Positions 51,996 through 60,527 of a stretch of DNA of 64,000 nucleotides are shown in pieces. Every line of letters starts with the position of its first letter. Position 1 is the stretch's first letter. Source of the stretch: an uncultured bacterium (lineage in GTDB: Bacteria; Bacillota; Clostridia; Lachnospirales; Lachnospiraceae); assembly GCA_948467735.1 (NCBI GenBank), contig CAOKFN010000010.1, positions 1 to 64,000 of the forward strand, in the 5' to 3' direction. Made by a program: the position numbers and the translations under genes. The notes under the pieces were generated by a model. That model saw nothing but the letters and a program-made list of their open reading frames with translations, was not told where the DNA came from and did not search any database.

Positions 51996-53288
51996 TCAAT
52001 CCCCTTCACCAAAACGCATCTTTTGATAGGAATGCCTTTTAAATACGGCAAAGCATATAATGCTGCAGCCCAAATGCGTTACCATGCCAAAGCCGAACAT
52101 CAGGCAGATAAATGTTATATTGGGTACGAATACTCCCTTTAACATCAATCCGTAGACGATAGGATAATATATCAAATTCACAATCGCCGACATGATAAAG
52201 CAATACTGTGTTCTTCCATAACCGATTAATATATTATCAAATAAAACCGTATACCCATAGGCAAGATAAAACGGCAATAAAATCACTAATATATGTTTTA
52301 TTGCCTCATAATTTTCTATTCCCATCACATTTTTTAAAAACGGGGCCATAAACGGAATAAAACAGAGCCATAATAGAAATGTCGCAATTATCACAATATT
52401 GTATGATTTTATTTTTTGCGCAGTCAGTTTCCCTCCGCATTCTTTTTTAATAATTTCCGCCAATGCAGAAATCGGAATCAGCAGCAATCCCCATATGATA
52501 TTATTTGCCGTCCAATAATTCCCCTGTTCCGCGGCCTCATTCACCATCTTACATACCACGGCGGAGTAAATCACATTGTCCAGCAGTATCTGAGAACCGC
52601 TGAAAATGCCCACAAACAAATACTCCTTTAAAAACGGCATATCGAACCGGAAGGACACCGCAATTAAATTTTCCCTGAATACGGCGGTCATACACAATAC
52701 AACGCATATTGTATTTACCGCAATGTTCGTATAGGCGGCGCCGTTCACCCCAAACCGCGGGATGAGAAATAAATCTCCCATAATTGTCAATATTGTCTTC
52801 AAAATTGTCATTGCATATATGTAGAATGGTTTTTCCAAGACCACAAACAATACATTTACGAAATTAACAATATTTCCTATGATAAATCCGATTGTCTCCA
52901 GCCTAAGATATCCCGTCACTTCCCCAATGCGGTCGGACGTCATTGCCGATACGATATAACTGCAATACCCAAGAGTAATGACGGAAAACGCAATATAAAT
53001 AACATTCACTATCAAAAAAGTCTGAAATATCCGCTCCTTCAAATTGCCGCCGTCTCTGATACATTTGTTAAACAGCGCAAATAACGGCACAATCAAAAAT
53101 GCCTGAATGGTCTCATTAATCAGATCAAACCATTCAATATGGCCCGCAATGCCCAATCCGTCCGTTGACGGAAGCTCCGCGATTAAGTTTGTCCTCACAA
53201 TCGTATACAAAAACGGAATAAAGCTCAACAGCATCAGGCTGCAGAACAGATTGACCGGAAACTGGCGATTTCTTTTGTCCTTTTCCAT
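51996..53288 (-). CDS. MATE-like multidrug/lipid-flippase family membrane protein
   Basis: A polytopic membrane protein of about 430 residues with twelve hydrophobic segments, the same overall arrangement as MATE transporters but divergent from the two others in this window (opening FPVNLFCSLMLLSFIPFLYT). The central GGKLTAQKIKSYNIVIIATF separates the two halves. I choose the ATG at 53288 (GAAGGA upstream) over 53303. It might move a polyketide, lipid or peptide, given the nearby export and toroid genes, but this is speculative. Confidence 0.8.
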   Translation of the reverse strand: MEKDKRNRQFPVNLFCSLMLLSFIPFLYTIVRTNLIAELPSTDGLGIAGHIEWFDLINETIQAFLIVPLFALFNKCIRDGGNLKERIFQTFLIVNVIYIAFSVITLGYCSYIVSAMTSDRIGEVTGYLRLETIGFIIGNIVNFVNVLFVVLEKPFYIYAMTILKTILTIMGDLFLIPRFGVNGAAYTNIAVNTICVVLCMTAVFRENLIAVSFRFDMPFLKEYLFVGIFSGSQILLDNVIYSAVVCKMVNEAAEQGNYWTANNIIWGLLLIPISALAEIIKKECGGKLTAQKIKSYNIVIIATFLLWLCFIPFMAPFLKNVMGIENYEAIKHILVILLPFYLAYGYTVLFDNILIGYGRTQYCFIMSAIVNLIYYPIVYGLMLKGVFVPNITFICLMFGFGMVTHLGCSIICFAVFKRHSYQKMRFGEGD

Positions 53289-53409
53289 ATTTTCCTTCCC
53301 CATGTTTATTGATATCTTTCTTGTATAAAAGGCCGTTCCCCAACTTCATTTCCTGTGATGCCAAACATCCTATAACGTGTCATCAATATACTATGCCAAA
53401 GCAGAAATG

Positions 53410-53988
53410 CTAAAGTCGTTCGCCATAACCCAAAACCTCCATGACCCTGTCAAATTTAGCGCCGTAATATCTTTTACTGTCTTCAGACAATTTCCCATAG
53501 CTTCTTATCAGCTTATTTTTAACAAATTCCCTGCCCTCCTCCAAAGCCATCCCTTTTTCAACAAACGCCAAATACAGCAGTCCGGGAACATCGTCAAAAT
53601 GGGATATGGCGTCGGCGTCTGCCACACACAATTCTTCCACACTGTTTTTTTCAACGCGCACGCTTCCCCTGTGATTTTTAATACAATCCTGAACCAACGA
53701 AATTTTGTTATCATCATAGCCGTATCCTCGTAAAATAGCCCCGGCCATCTCCGCTCCGTGAACGTGATGCTGCTCATACAGACTATAATCCGTAATTGAG
53801 GCAATATCATGCAGCCAAGCCGCAATCATTACCACCTCTTTATCCGCCCCATATTGCTCCGCAAGCATTTCCGCATTTTTCACCACTGCCGCAATATGAT
53901 AGAATATGCCCATCCCAAATTTGTTTGTCTCCTTCCGGCACCTGCCGTATATTTCCCTTTTTAAGTTTTCTAAGATATCTTCCCTCAT
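53410..53988 (-). CDS. HD domain phosphohydrolase
   Basis: A 192-residue HD-superfamily protein: YHIAAVVKNAEMLAEQYGAD, then the HD pair AAWLHDIAS, HHVHGAEMAGAILRGYG, KNHRGS and DADAISHFDDVPGLLYL, all in the usual order. It is a metal-dependent phosphohydrolase of unknown substrate. The likely start is ATG 53988 with AAGGAG upstream; an alternative ATG at 54045 overlaps the stop of the preceding gene (ATGA), so translational coupling with an N-terminal extension is also possible. Confidence 0.88.
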   Translation of the reverse strand: MREDILENLKREIYGRCRKETNKFGMGIFYHIAAVVKNAEMLAEQYGADKEVVMIAAWLHDIASITDYSLYEQHHVHGAEMAGAILRGYGYDDNKISLVQDCIKNHRGSVRVEKNSVEELCVADADAISHFDDVPGLLYLAFVEKGMALEEGREFVKNKLIRSYGKLSEDSKRYYGAKFDRVMEVLGYGERL

Positions 53989-54041
53989 CCTATGACTCCT
54001 TTTTATCAAAACAATAGCCGTTTCAGGTACGTTCTGACAAT

Positions 54042-54458
54042 TCATGCCTTTTTGTCAAACAAAGAGCCGTTTTCATTTTCCGCCATAGTAAAAAACATCT
54101 CTTTGTCATTATGGGGAAACAGCCTCTCCATGTACAATGTTCCCAGCAGGCTTTTGATCCCCTCGGCGTCAATATCCGAAGCAGGAAAATCCTTAATATC
54201 CAAATGCTCCAGATTCCGCAGAATTTTCTCTATCTTCTGCCGCTCGGACAATTCCGGCTTCGTTTCAATATCGGAAGCCTGCGAAACCGGCGGCTCCATA
54301 ATCGGCTTTGTCTCGGGGACATTGTATACGACATTCTTGCAGGTCTTCACAAAGCATTCCGGATCATATTCCGCCAAATACCCTAAATCATCCATTGTCA
54401 ACGGTTTTTTATGATGGATTTTCAGATAAATATTGACAAGACGAATATTTTTTCCCAT
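54042..54458 (-). CDS. Hypothetical protein, 138 aa
   Basis: A soluble 138-residue protein: N-terminal segment IRLVNIYLKIHHKKPLTMDD, a Pro/Ser-rich middle (ETKPIMEPPVSQASDIETKP), and a helical C-terminal part (EKILRNLEHLDIKDFPA). The frame to 54470 uses a GTG; ATG 54458 has GGAGG 11 bases upstream. Its stop overlaps an ATG of the HD gene. No family recognised. Confidence 0.7.
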   Translation of the reverse strand: MGKNIRLVNIYLKIHHKKPLTMDDLGYLAEYDPECFVKTCKNVVYNVPETKPIMEPPVSQASDIETKPELSERQKIEKILRNLEHLDIKDFPASDIDAEGIKSLLGTLYMERLFPHNDKEMFFTMAENENGSLFDKKA

Positions 54459-54528
54459 AGCCTTTTTCACCTCCCTATTGAAATGCCGCCGCCCTTCTCA
54501 CAAAGCGGTCCGACAATCTGCATTTATT

Positions 54529-54732
54529 TCACATAATCTTATAACACTGCAATCCTTTAAACCGCAGCGCTGAGACCTTCTGATGCGTTTCTTCCCATAA
54601 TTCTCTTTCCGCCGCTTCTCTTGCAGTCTCTCCTGCCTCTATCCCCCCTGCGTTCTTTCTATTTATCCTCTTGAAGCTGCATCCGTATTCACCGCCCCGC
54701 CGCCTCTCCTCACACAGCTTTATTATTTTCAA
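54529..54732 (-). pseudogene. Nudix hydrolase fragment
   Basis: Contains a good Nudix box GGIEAGETAREAAERELW followed by EETH, but only 67 codons remain, with no N-terminal substrate-binding half and an early stop. It overlaps the end of the toroid gene 54710-55705 by 23 bases. Probably a relic of a once complete gene. Confidence 0.6.
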
Positions 54733-55705
54733 TATAATGTTTTAAGAAATCCAATATTTCAACTGTGCAGTCCACCACCCGATTGTGTTTATAATTTCTA
54801 TTGCAGGAAAAATATCCGAAATATCCCCATGGATCCTTGATCTGGGGTCCCCAGTCCCACACCCCGTCTTCCTGTACATTTTCCATAATCCAATCCACCA
54901 CGCTTTTCAAGTACAACTTAGAACCTCTGAACTGATTGATATAATTAAATGTCTTAAACCATCTTCTCGTCTTATCATACCTAAAATGTTCCGGAAGCCT
55001 GTTGGGCGTTTTATCCCAAAAATATCCATTTTCACAGGCATAGCCCCCCAAATGCCGCAGCATGGCGTCTTCAAGAGAAACGGATATTTCCTCCCGCCTT
55101 TTTAACAGAAGCTCGCTCTGCATGGGCACCAGCCTGCTTTCCCTAGTGAGAAACACCTCATGCTGCGCGGCTTTGTCCCTCTCATAAGAATATTCCCCAT
55201 CCTCATAAGCCCTGCCCGCTATGAACAGCCATTGACGCCATGTTTCATCACAGATCGGCGCATTTGGCGTTATGGCTTCCAGCAGATTACATACCCTTGC
55301 CCTCTGCCATGGAACGGCCCGTTCGTTTTTCTCCCAAATTTTCTCATGGCTTGTACCCAGAAGCAGTTCTTTCAGATATTCCACCGCCATAAACAAAATA
55401 TCCCGATCCTCCACAGTCAGGCCAATGTACAGGCAGCGCTCAATTCCCACACTGGAAGTAGGGATTTTTGCTTTCACAGAATAATCTTTTGATTGAAAAT
55501 TCCCCCATCCGCCATTGATATCCTGTGTCTGATACATCTCCTCCACAATATCGCTTTTCAAAAAAATTTTCCGCAGAAGAGACAATTCCCCATCCTCATA
55601 AGGAACATCCAAAATAGAATAGTTTACTTTGTATTGAACCGCGGGATATTCGCAGAATTCAAGAAGGGCCTTGGCACTCCGGTTAAGATCTTCAAAGGTA
55701 ATCAT
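54710..55705 (-). CDS. Toroid-like protein C (squalene-cyclase-like fold)
   Basis: A 331-residue soluble protein. Near the N terminus is YPAVQYKVNYSIL followed by TQDINGGWGNF, which resembles the QW motif (Q-x-x-D/N-G-x-W) of squalene/hopene cyclases and prenyltransferase-type alpha/alpha toroids; a second such motif, ENVQEDGVWDWG, lies near residue 285. The catalytic DxDD of the class II terpene cyclases is not seen. It is related in layout to 55745-56797 and 62822-63895. AAGGGG precedes the ATG. Enzyme or binding function unknown; I put the fold assignment at moderate confidence. Confidence 0.6.
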   Translation of the reverse strand: MITFEDLNRSAKALLEFCEYPAVQYKVNYSILDVPYEDGELSLLRKIFLKSDIVEEMYQTQDINGGWGNFQSKDYSVKAKIPTSSVGIERCLYIGLTVEDRDILFMAVEYLKELLLGTSHEKIWEKNERAVPWQRARVCNLLEAITPNAPICDETWRQWLFIAGRAYEDGEYSYERDKAAQHEVFLTRESRLVPMQSELLLKRREEISVSLEDAMLRHLGGYACENGYFWDKTPNRLPEHFRYDKTRRWFKTFNYINQFRGSKLYLKSVVDWIMENVQEDGVWDWGPQIKDPWGYFGYFSCNRNYKHNRVVDCTVEILDFLKHYIENNKAV

Positions 55706-55744
55706 CTCTTTTCCCCTTATAGATAATATGGTTTTCCAGTCTAT

Positions 55745-56797
55745 TCATTTCTCCGCATAATGCATGATCAGCAGCGCCCTGAAAGTGATGTCGCAGAATC
55801 TTCGCGCTTCGGTTTTCCAATCAATTTCTAACTGCTGGCCGCCATAGGTGCTGAATCCTTTGAGCTGATTCTCTACAGCCGGCGCCCTGCATATCCCATC
55901 CTCGCCGACGAAACTACACAGAAGCTCCACTTCACGCCGCAGCTGTTCCAGATACGGCGCAAGCCCGCACCGGCATAACCATTCCACTCTGTCAAAATAA
56001 GTATAGTGAATTCCGTTTTCATCATATCCCAGCTGATATCCCTCTTTTAAACAGCCGATTGTCCCCAGCACATATCCGACCCACGAATCACCTCCCGCCT
56101 GTTTCTCGGGGCGGTCCGTTCTCATCAGCTTTTTAAATGATTCCGCAAGCATTTTGATATTTTCTTCTGTTTTCCACGAATTTGTATGGGCCAGAATATC
56201 AAAATGATAATAGCAGGGCCATTTTTCATAATCGTTAAACACGCGTTTGTCCCTGCCGCCGCTCTTTTTTACCCTTGTTATATCCAATACCGAATCCACC
56301 TCAAGCACACGCCGGAACGAATCGAGCGCCAGCTGTATCTGAGGCTTTATATCAATCACATCATCATAACCGGCACGAGCAATACAGGCGCATCGGATCA
56401 TATTCTGACCGTTCGCGGCATATCGGAACTCGTCAAAATATTTGCCTTTTGTGCGGTAACAGAGATCTGTCAATTCGGTTGTCACAAACGCTTCCATGGC
56501 CCTTCTCAAGACCGGAGTGTCTCTATATACCAGCTTTTCACCGAGATATTTCGTCCCGACCTCCTGATTTTCAAACGGCCCGGCATTTTTGTTGGGTCCG
56601 TGAAAGCCGTTTCCAAGCCATCCGTTTTCCTTTTGGCAGGCTATAATAGATTGTATTATCGGCTCCTTTAGGATTTCTGCCTGTAACCGGTCCTTCTCCT
56701 CAGCAGATAATTCCTCATTCAAAACCTCCTTTTTAACACGGTACTGGATAGAGGGATTTGCATTAGCCAATAAATAATCAATCATTTTCGTTCTCAT
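55745..56797 (-). CDS. Toroid-like protein B
   Basis: A 350-residue protein starting MRTKMIDYLLANANPSIQYR, with the repeated pattern seen in alpha/alpha-toroid proteins: NPSIQYRVKKEVL, then IIACQKENGWLGNGFHG. It is a clear paralogue of 62822-63895 over the full length; both have NMIRCACIARA(G/H)YDDVIDI, the DSFRRV.EVDS segment and the end CDITFRALLI(M/V)HY. Start at ATG 56797 (GAGGAG upstream); the frame to 56854 begins with GTG overlapping the ABC gene. It is directly downstream of the ABC exporter pair, suggesting co-transcription. Function unknown. Confidence 0.75.
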   Translation of the reverse strand: MRTKMIDYLLANANPSIQYRVKKEVLNEELSAEEKDRLQAEILKEPIIQSIIACQKENGWLGNGFHGPNKNAGPFENQEVGTKYLGEKLVYRDTPVLRRAMEAFVTTELTDLCYRTKGKYFDEFRYAANGQNMIRCACIARAGYDDVIDIKPQIQLALDSFRRVLEVDSVLDITRVKKSGGRDKRVFNDYEKWPCYYHFDILAHTNSWKTEENIKMLAESFKKLMRTDRPEKQAGGDSWVGYVLGTIGCLKEGYQLGYDENGIHYTYFDRVEWLCRCGLAPYLEQLRREVELLCSFVGEDGICRAPAVENQLKGFSTYGGQQLEIDWKTEARRFCDITFRALLIMHYAEK

Positions 56798-56850
56798 ATC
56801 CCTTACTCCTCTTCGCTGCCCAAGCCTTAACTTCTCCGGGCCGTACCCTC

Positions 56851-58623
56851 TCACGCACCGCTGGCCAATTCGTAATAAAGCCCCTTCTTCGCCATCAATT
56901 CTTCATGAGTCCCTTCCTCCGCAATGCCGTGATTACTGATATAAAGGATGCGGTCCGCATTGCGGATGGTGGACAGGCGGTGGGCCACAATGAACGCCGT
57001 CTTGCCCTTGAGCAGTACCTCCAGCGCCTCCTGAATCAAAAGCTCCGTCTCCGTATCGATAGCGCTGGTTGCTTCATCGAGAATCACAACGGAAGGGTTC
57101 TTCAGCACAATTCTCGCAAAACTAATTAACTGTCTCTCACCGGCGGACAAACCGCTCCCCCGTTCCTCCAGCATATGCTCATATCCGCCGTTTAACCTTT
57201 GGATGAACTTATCCGCAAAAATCGTCCGGGCCGCCTCCCTGCACTCCTCGTCGGAAGCGTCCCATCTCCCGTACCTGATATTGTCCAGAATCGTCCCCTT
57301 GAAGATAAAAGGATCCTGCATCAGCACGCCCACCTCCGAGCGCAGGGAATACAGGCTGGCGTCCCGCACATCCACGTCGTCAATCTTTACGCTGCCTTCC
57401 CTGACGTCATAAAACCGGGTCAGCATACTGATTACCGTGGTCTTTCCCGCTCCGGTAGGCCCCACTAGGGCGATGGTCTCCCCGGGCCTTACATGCAGGG
57501 TAAAATTCTGCAGAATATTCACGTTCTCCTCATAGGCGAAGGTGACGTCCTGAAAATCTACCTTGCCCTTGACATCCTTCAGGACCACCGGATTTTCCTT
57601 ATCATGAATTTCCACAGGATAATCGATGGTATCGAAGACCTGTTCCAGATTGGAGCTTACCTGAGCCAGCTCCTGAATAATGGTGGACAGCTGGGCCAGA
57701 GGGTCCTGAAACGCGCCCATATAGCTGGTAAAGGTGATGACCACCCCCGCCGTAATCTGCCCGCTGCCGCCCAGAATCAGCGCCAGCGCCGCCCCAAAGA
57801 TACACAGCGTTCCCGCATGCCAGAAAAGCTGAACCACCGGACTGTTCAGCCGGGAACGCTTTACAATATCCCACCACATATTTACGCTCTCTTCATGAAC
57901 CTGCCTATAAATATCCTTGTTGATTTCAATCCTGTTGTAATTCTTCACAATCTGCTCCCCCATGATGGATTCCACCAAGAAAGCCGTCCGATTGGAATTT
58001 TTCACCCGATGGGCCGTGTACATTTTTCTCAGATAAGAGCGCAGCCAGAAGATAATCGCCATCATGGGCACCACTATGGCAAATACAATCAGGGTCAGCA
58101 TGGGACTTAAGGAAAGCATAAATACCGTCACCACCACCAGCTTGACGATATATATGGCGAACATCATGACATAATTGGAAAAAAAGTCCGCCAGACCATT
58201 GATATATTCCGTCACCCGCACCACAATCTTTCCGTCCGGGCGGTTGTCAAAATAGTCGAAGGAGAGAAGCTGCAGCCTCTCGAAAATATTCGTCCGGATG
58301 CGGGTGATGATGCTCAATCCAATCCGCCCCATGCTTCTGGCCTGTATGAAGGTTGACAATATCTCCATGGCCGCCAGCAGCGCCAGCCCTCCGCCCACCA
58401 GCGCCAGCTGACGGTAATCCTCGCTCACCACCACCTCGTCCACAATCAGCTTCAAAAGCCTTGGGGGAAGCAGGGAAACCACTGCCGCCGCCAGCATCAT
58501 AACGCTTACCAGAACCAGCAGCTTCTTATAGGGAAGGATATACGAAAGCGTCCGCAGCAGCTGGCGCATATCCACCTTTTTTTCTATCTTTTCATCTTCG
58601 TAAAATGTGTTTCGCTTCGCCAT
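56851..58623 (-). CDS. ABC exporter subunit, canonical ATP site
   Basis: A 590-residue half-transporter: six membrane helices (about 25-310) and a nucleotide-binding domain with Walker A GPTGAGKTT, signature LSAGERQ and Walker B VVILDEATSAID, so the catalytic Glu is present. It pairs with 58639-60453 (16 bases upstream) as a heterodimeric type IV exporter of the BmrCD/TM287-288 kind, found in multidrug or peptide export. GGAGTAAAAA precedes the ATG. The next gene downstream is toroid-like protein B, starting past a GTGA overlap. Confidence 0.95.
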   Translation of the reverse strand: MAKRNTFYEDEKIEKKVDMRQLLRTLSYILPYKKLLVLVSVMMLAAAVVSLLPPRLLKLIVDEVVVSEDYRQLALVGGGLALLAAMEILSTFIQARSMGRIGLSIITRIRTNIFERLQLLSFDYFDNRPDGKIVVRVTEYINGLADFFSNYVMMFAIYIVKLVVVTVFMLSLSPMLTLIVFAIVVPMMAIIFWLRSYLRKMYTAHRVKNSNRTAFLVESIMGEQIVKNYNRIEINKDIYRQVHEESVNMWWDIVKRSRLNSPVVQLFWHAGTLCIFGAALALILGGSGQITAGVVITFTSYMGAFQDPLAQLSTIIQELAQVSSNLEQVFDTIDYPVEIHDKENPVVLKDVKGKVDFQDVTFAYEENVNILQNFTLHVRPGETIALVGPTGAGKTTVISMLTRFYDVREGSVKIDDVDVRDASLYSLRSEVGVLMQDPFIFKGTILDNIRYGRWDASDEECREAARTIFADKFIQRLNGGYEHMLEERGSGLSAGERQLISFARIVLKNPSVVILDEATSAIDTETELLIQEALEVLLKGKTAFIVAHRLSTIRNADRILYISNHGIAEEGTHEELMAKKGLYYELASGA

Positions 58624-58638
58624 TTTTTTACTCCTAAT

Positions 58639-60453
58639 TTATTCAGCCTGCCCCACATGAACCTCATCCGCATTCTGCTCCTGCTGCACCCGGTAAATAT
58701 GGGCAAAGCTTCCCCCAAGCTCCATCAATTCCTTAAAAGATCCTCTCTCCGTGATCATTCCGTCCTTCATATAAAGGATTTCATCGCAGTCCACAACGGA
58801 AGAAAATCTATGTGCCGTAATAATCAGGGTCTTCTCCGCAAAGTGTTCATAAATATTTTTCAGCACGATATGTTCCGTGTGTACATCCAGCGCGGATGTG
58901 GAATCGTCCAATACGAAAACGGGGGCGTTTTTTAAGAATGCCCTTGCAATGGAGATTCTCTGCTTCTGCCCGCCGGAGATCCCAAGTCCCCTCTCTCCCA
59001 CGATGGTTTTGTACCGTTCGGGCAGCGCGTTGATAAACTTGGCCGCCTCGGCGTCTGCCGCCGCCTTCGTCACCATCCGTTCGTCAATATCGGCCCGGCT
59101 GAACGCAATATTTGACTCAATGGTATTGGAGAACAGGAATACATCCTGAAATACAAAGGAATACATCTTCCGCAGATTATCCAGACTGAAATCTTTAATA
59201 TCATGCCCGCTGATGGTAATCTGCCCCGATGTGATATCGCAGAAGCGCACCAAGGTCTTGAGCAGCATGCTCTTCCCCGACCCGGTCTCTCCCACAATCC
59301 CCAGCTTTCTGCCATAGGGAAGTCGGATATCGATATGCTTTAAAATCTCCTGTCCGTCCAGCTCTACGCAGACATCCTTCATCTCAATATCCGGCGTATC
59401 ACAGCGGAAGGCCGCTTCTTTATTTTCCGGCACCCTGCTTTCCTTTTCCATAAAGCGCTTCAGCGCCAGTCCCGCTATGGTCTGCTGCTGCATATTAAAC
59501 ACATGATTGTTGATGCTGGTAATATTATTCATAAACCGCATCACATAGGTAGAGGAAGCCAGAATATACCCCACCGTCAGCCGCCCCTGAATCACCAGAA
59601 CCGCTCCGATGATGATGGTGCTGATATAAGCGATCTGCTTAATGGTATTGAACGTCAGGTCAAATTTGGAAGAGAGCCATATCTGCTTCATCCTTGCATT
59701 CAGAAAATCCGAGTTTACCCTGTTAAATTTTTCTTTCTCCAACTCCTCATTATGAAAAGAACGGACAATACGGACCGCGGCAATGTTCTCCTGTGTGGTC
59801 AGGTTCAGCTCCGCGCTTTTCTGGCGGATTTCCTTAAAATTTTCCCGCGCCCTGCGCTTAAAATCAAGCACCGACCTTACCAGCAGAGGCATCAGCAGAA
59901 TCGGAATAATCAAAAAGGAAAAATTGATTCCCGCAATCATCACCAGAGTCATCACCAGCTGAAAGATGGAGTCTCCCAGATATGGAATCCTGTGGGAGAA
60001 AAGCTCCTTGAACATAATCGTATCACTGTTTAAAATCTGCAGCAGCTCTCCCGAATTATACTCGGCAATGGTGGCTGAATCCAGTTCCATCAGTTTCCCG
60101 TATGTCATATAACGCAGTTTCGTTTCCAGTTTCAAGCCGATCCACTCTTGGATCAAATCCCGGATATAGATCAGTACTATCCTAAGAATCGCCAATATTC
60201 CGTAAGCCGCCGCAACGGCTAAAAATAACTGCATGGTACGGGGTTCTCCGAAACTTCCTGTGAGAAGAAAGTGAAAGATGCCGCCGCTGTCCGGCTTCAC
60301 CTCCCCTTTCCGGATCACAAAGTCTATCAAAAGCCCTGACAAAAGCGGCAGAAGCAGTTCCGCATATATTCCCAGAAAGCTTAAGACTTCCGCCAGTATT
60401 GCCGCCAGTATATTCTTTTTAAAATACTCATAGCCAAACCTTAATGTTTCCAT
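58639..60453 (-). CDS. ABC exporter subunit, degenerate ATP site
   Basis: A 604-residue partner half-transporter: membrane helices in about 15-320, NBD with Walker A GETGSGKSM, signature ISGGQKQ and Walker B VFVLDDSTSALD. The catalytic Glu following Walker B is Asp, which marks the non-hydrolysing site of asymmetric heterodimers. It is the first gene of the exporter pair. GGGAGCGGAG precedes the ATG. The transported substrate is unknown; the flanking toroid genes make a link to their product plausible but unproven. Confidence 0.95.
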   Translation of the reverse strand: METLRFGYEYFKKNILAAILAEVLSFLGIYAELLLPLLSGLLIDFVIRKGEVKPDSGGIFHFLLTGSFGEPRTMQLFLAVAAAYGILAILRIVLIYIRDLIQEWIGLKLETKLRYMTYGKLMELDSATIAEYNSGELLQILNSDTIMFKELFSHRIPYLGDSIFQLVMTLVMIAGINFSFLIIPILLMPLLVRSVLDFKRRARENFKEIRQKSAELNLTTQENIAAVRIVRSFHNEELEKEKFNRVNSDFLNARMKQIWLSSKFDLTFNTIKQIAYISTIIIGAVLVIQGRLTVGYILASSTYVMRFMNNITSINNHVFNMQQQTIAGLALKRFMEKESRVPENKEAAFRCDTPDIEMKDVCVELDGQEILKHIDIRLPYGRKLGIVGETGSGKSMLLKTLVRFCDITSGQITISGHDIKDFSLDNLRKMYSFVFQDVFLFSNTIESNIAFSRADIDERMVTKAAADAEAAKFINALPERYKTIVGERGLGISGGQKQRISIARAFLKNAPVFVLDDSTSALDVHTEHIVLKNIYEHFAEKTLIITAHRFSSVVDCDEILYMKDGMITERGSFKELMELGGSFAHIYRVQQEQNADEVHVGQAE

Positions 60454-60527
60454 AATCTCCGCTCCCGCTTAAAATTTCTCATAAAGTATATGATTCGTCA
60501 GAACTGCCGCGCCCTGTCACATCACCA

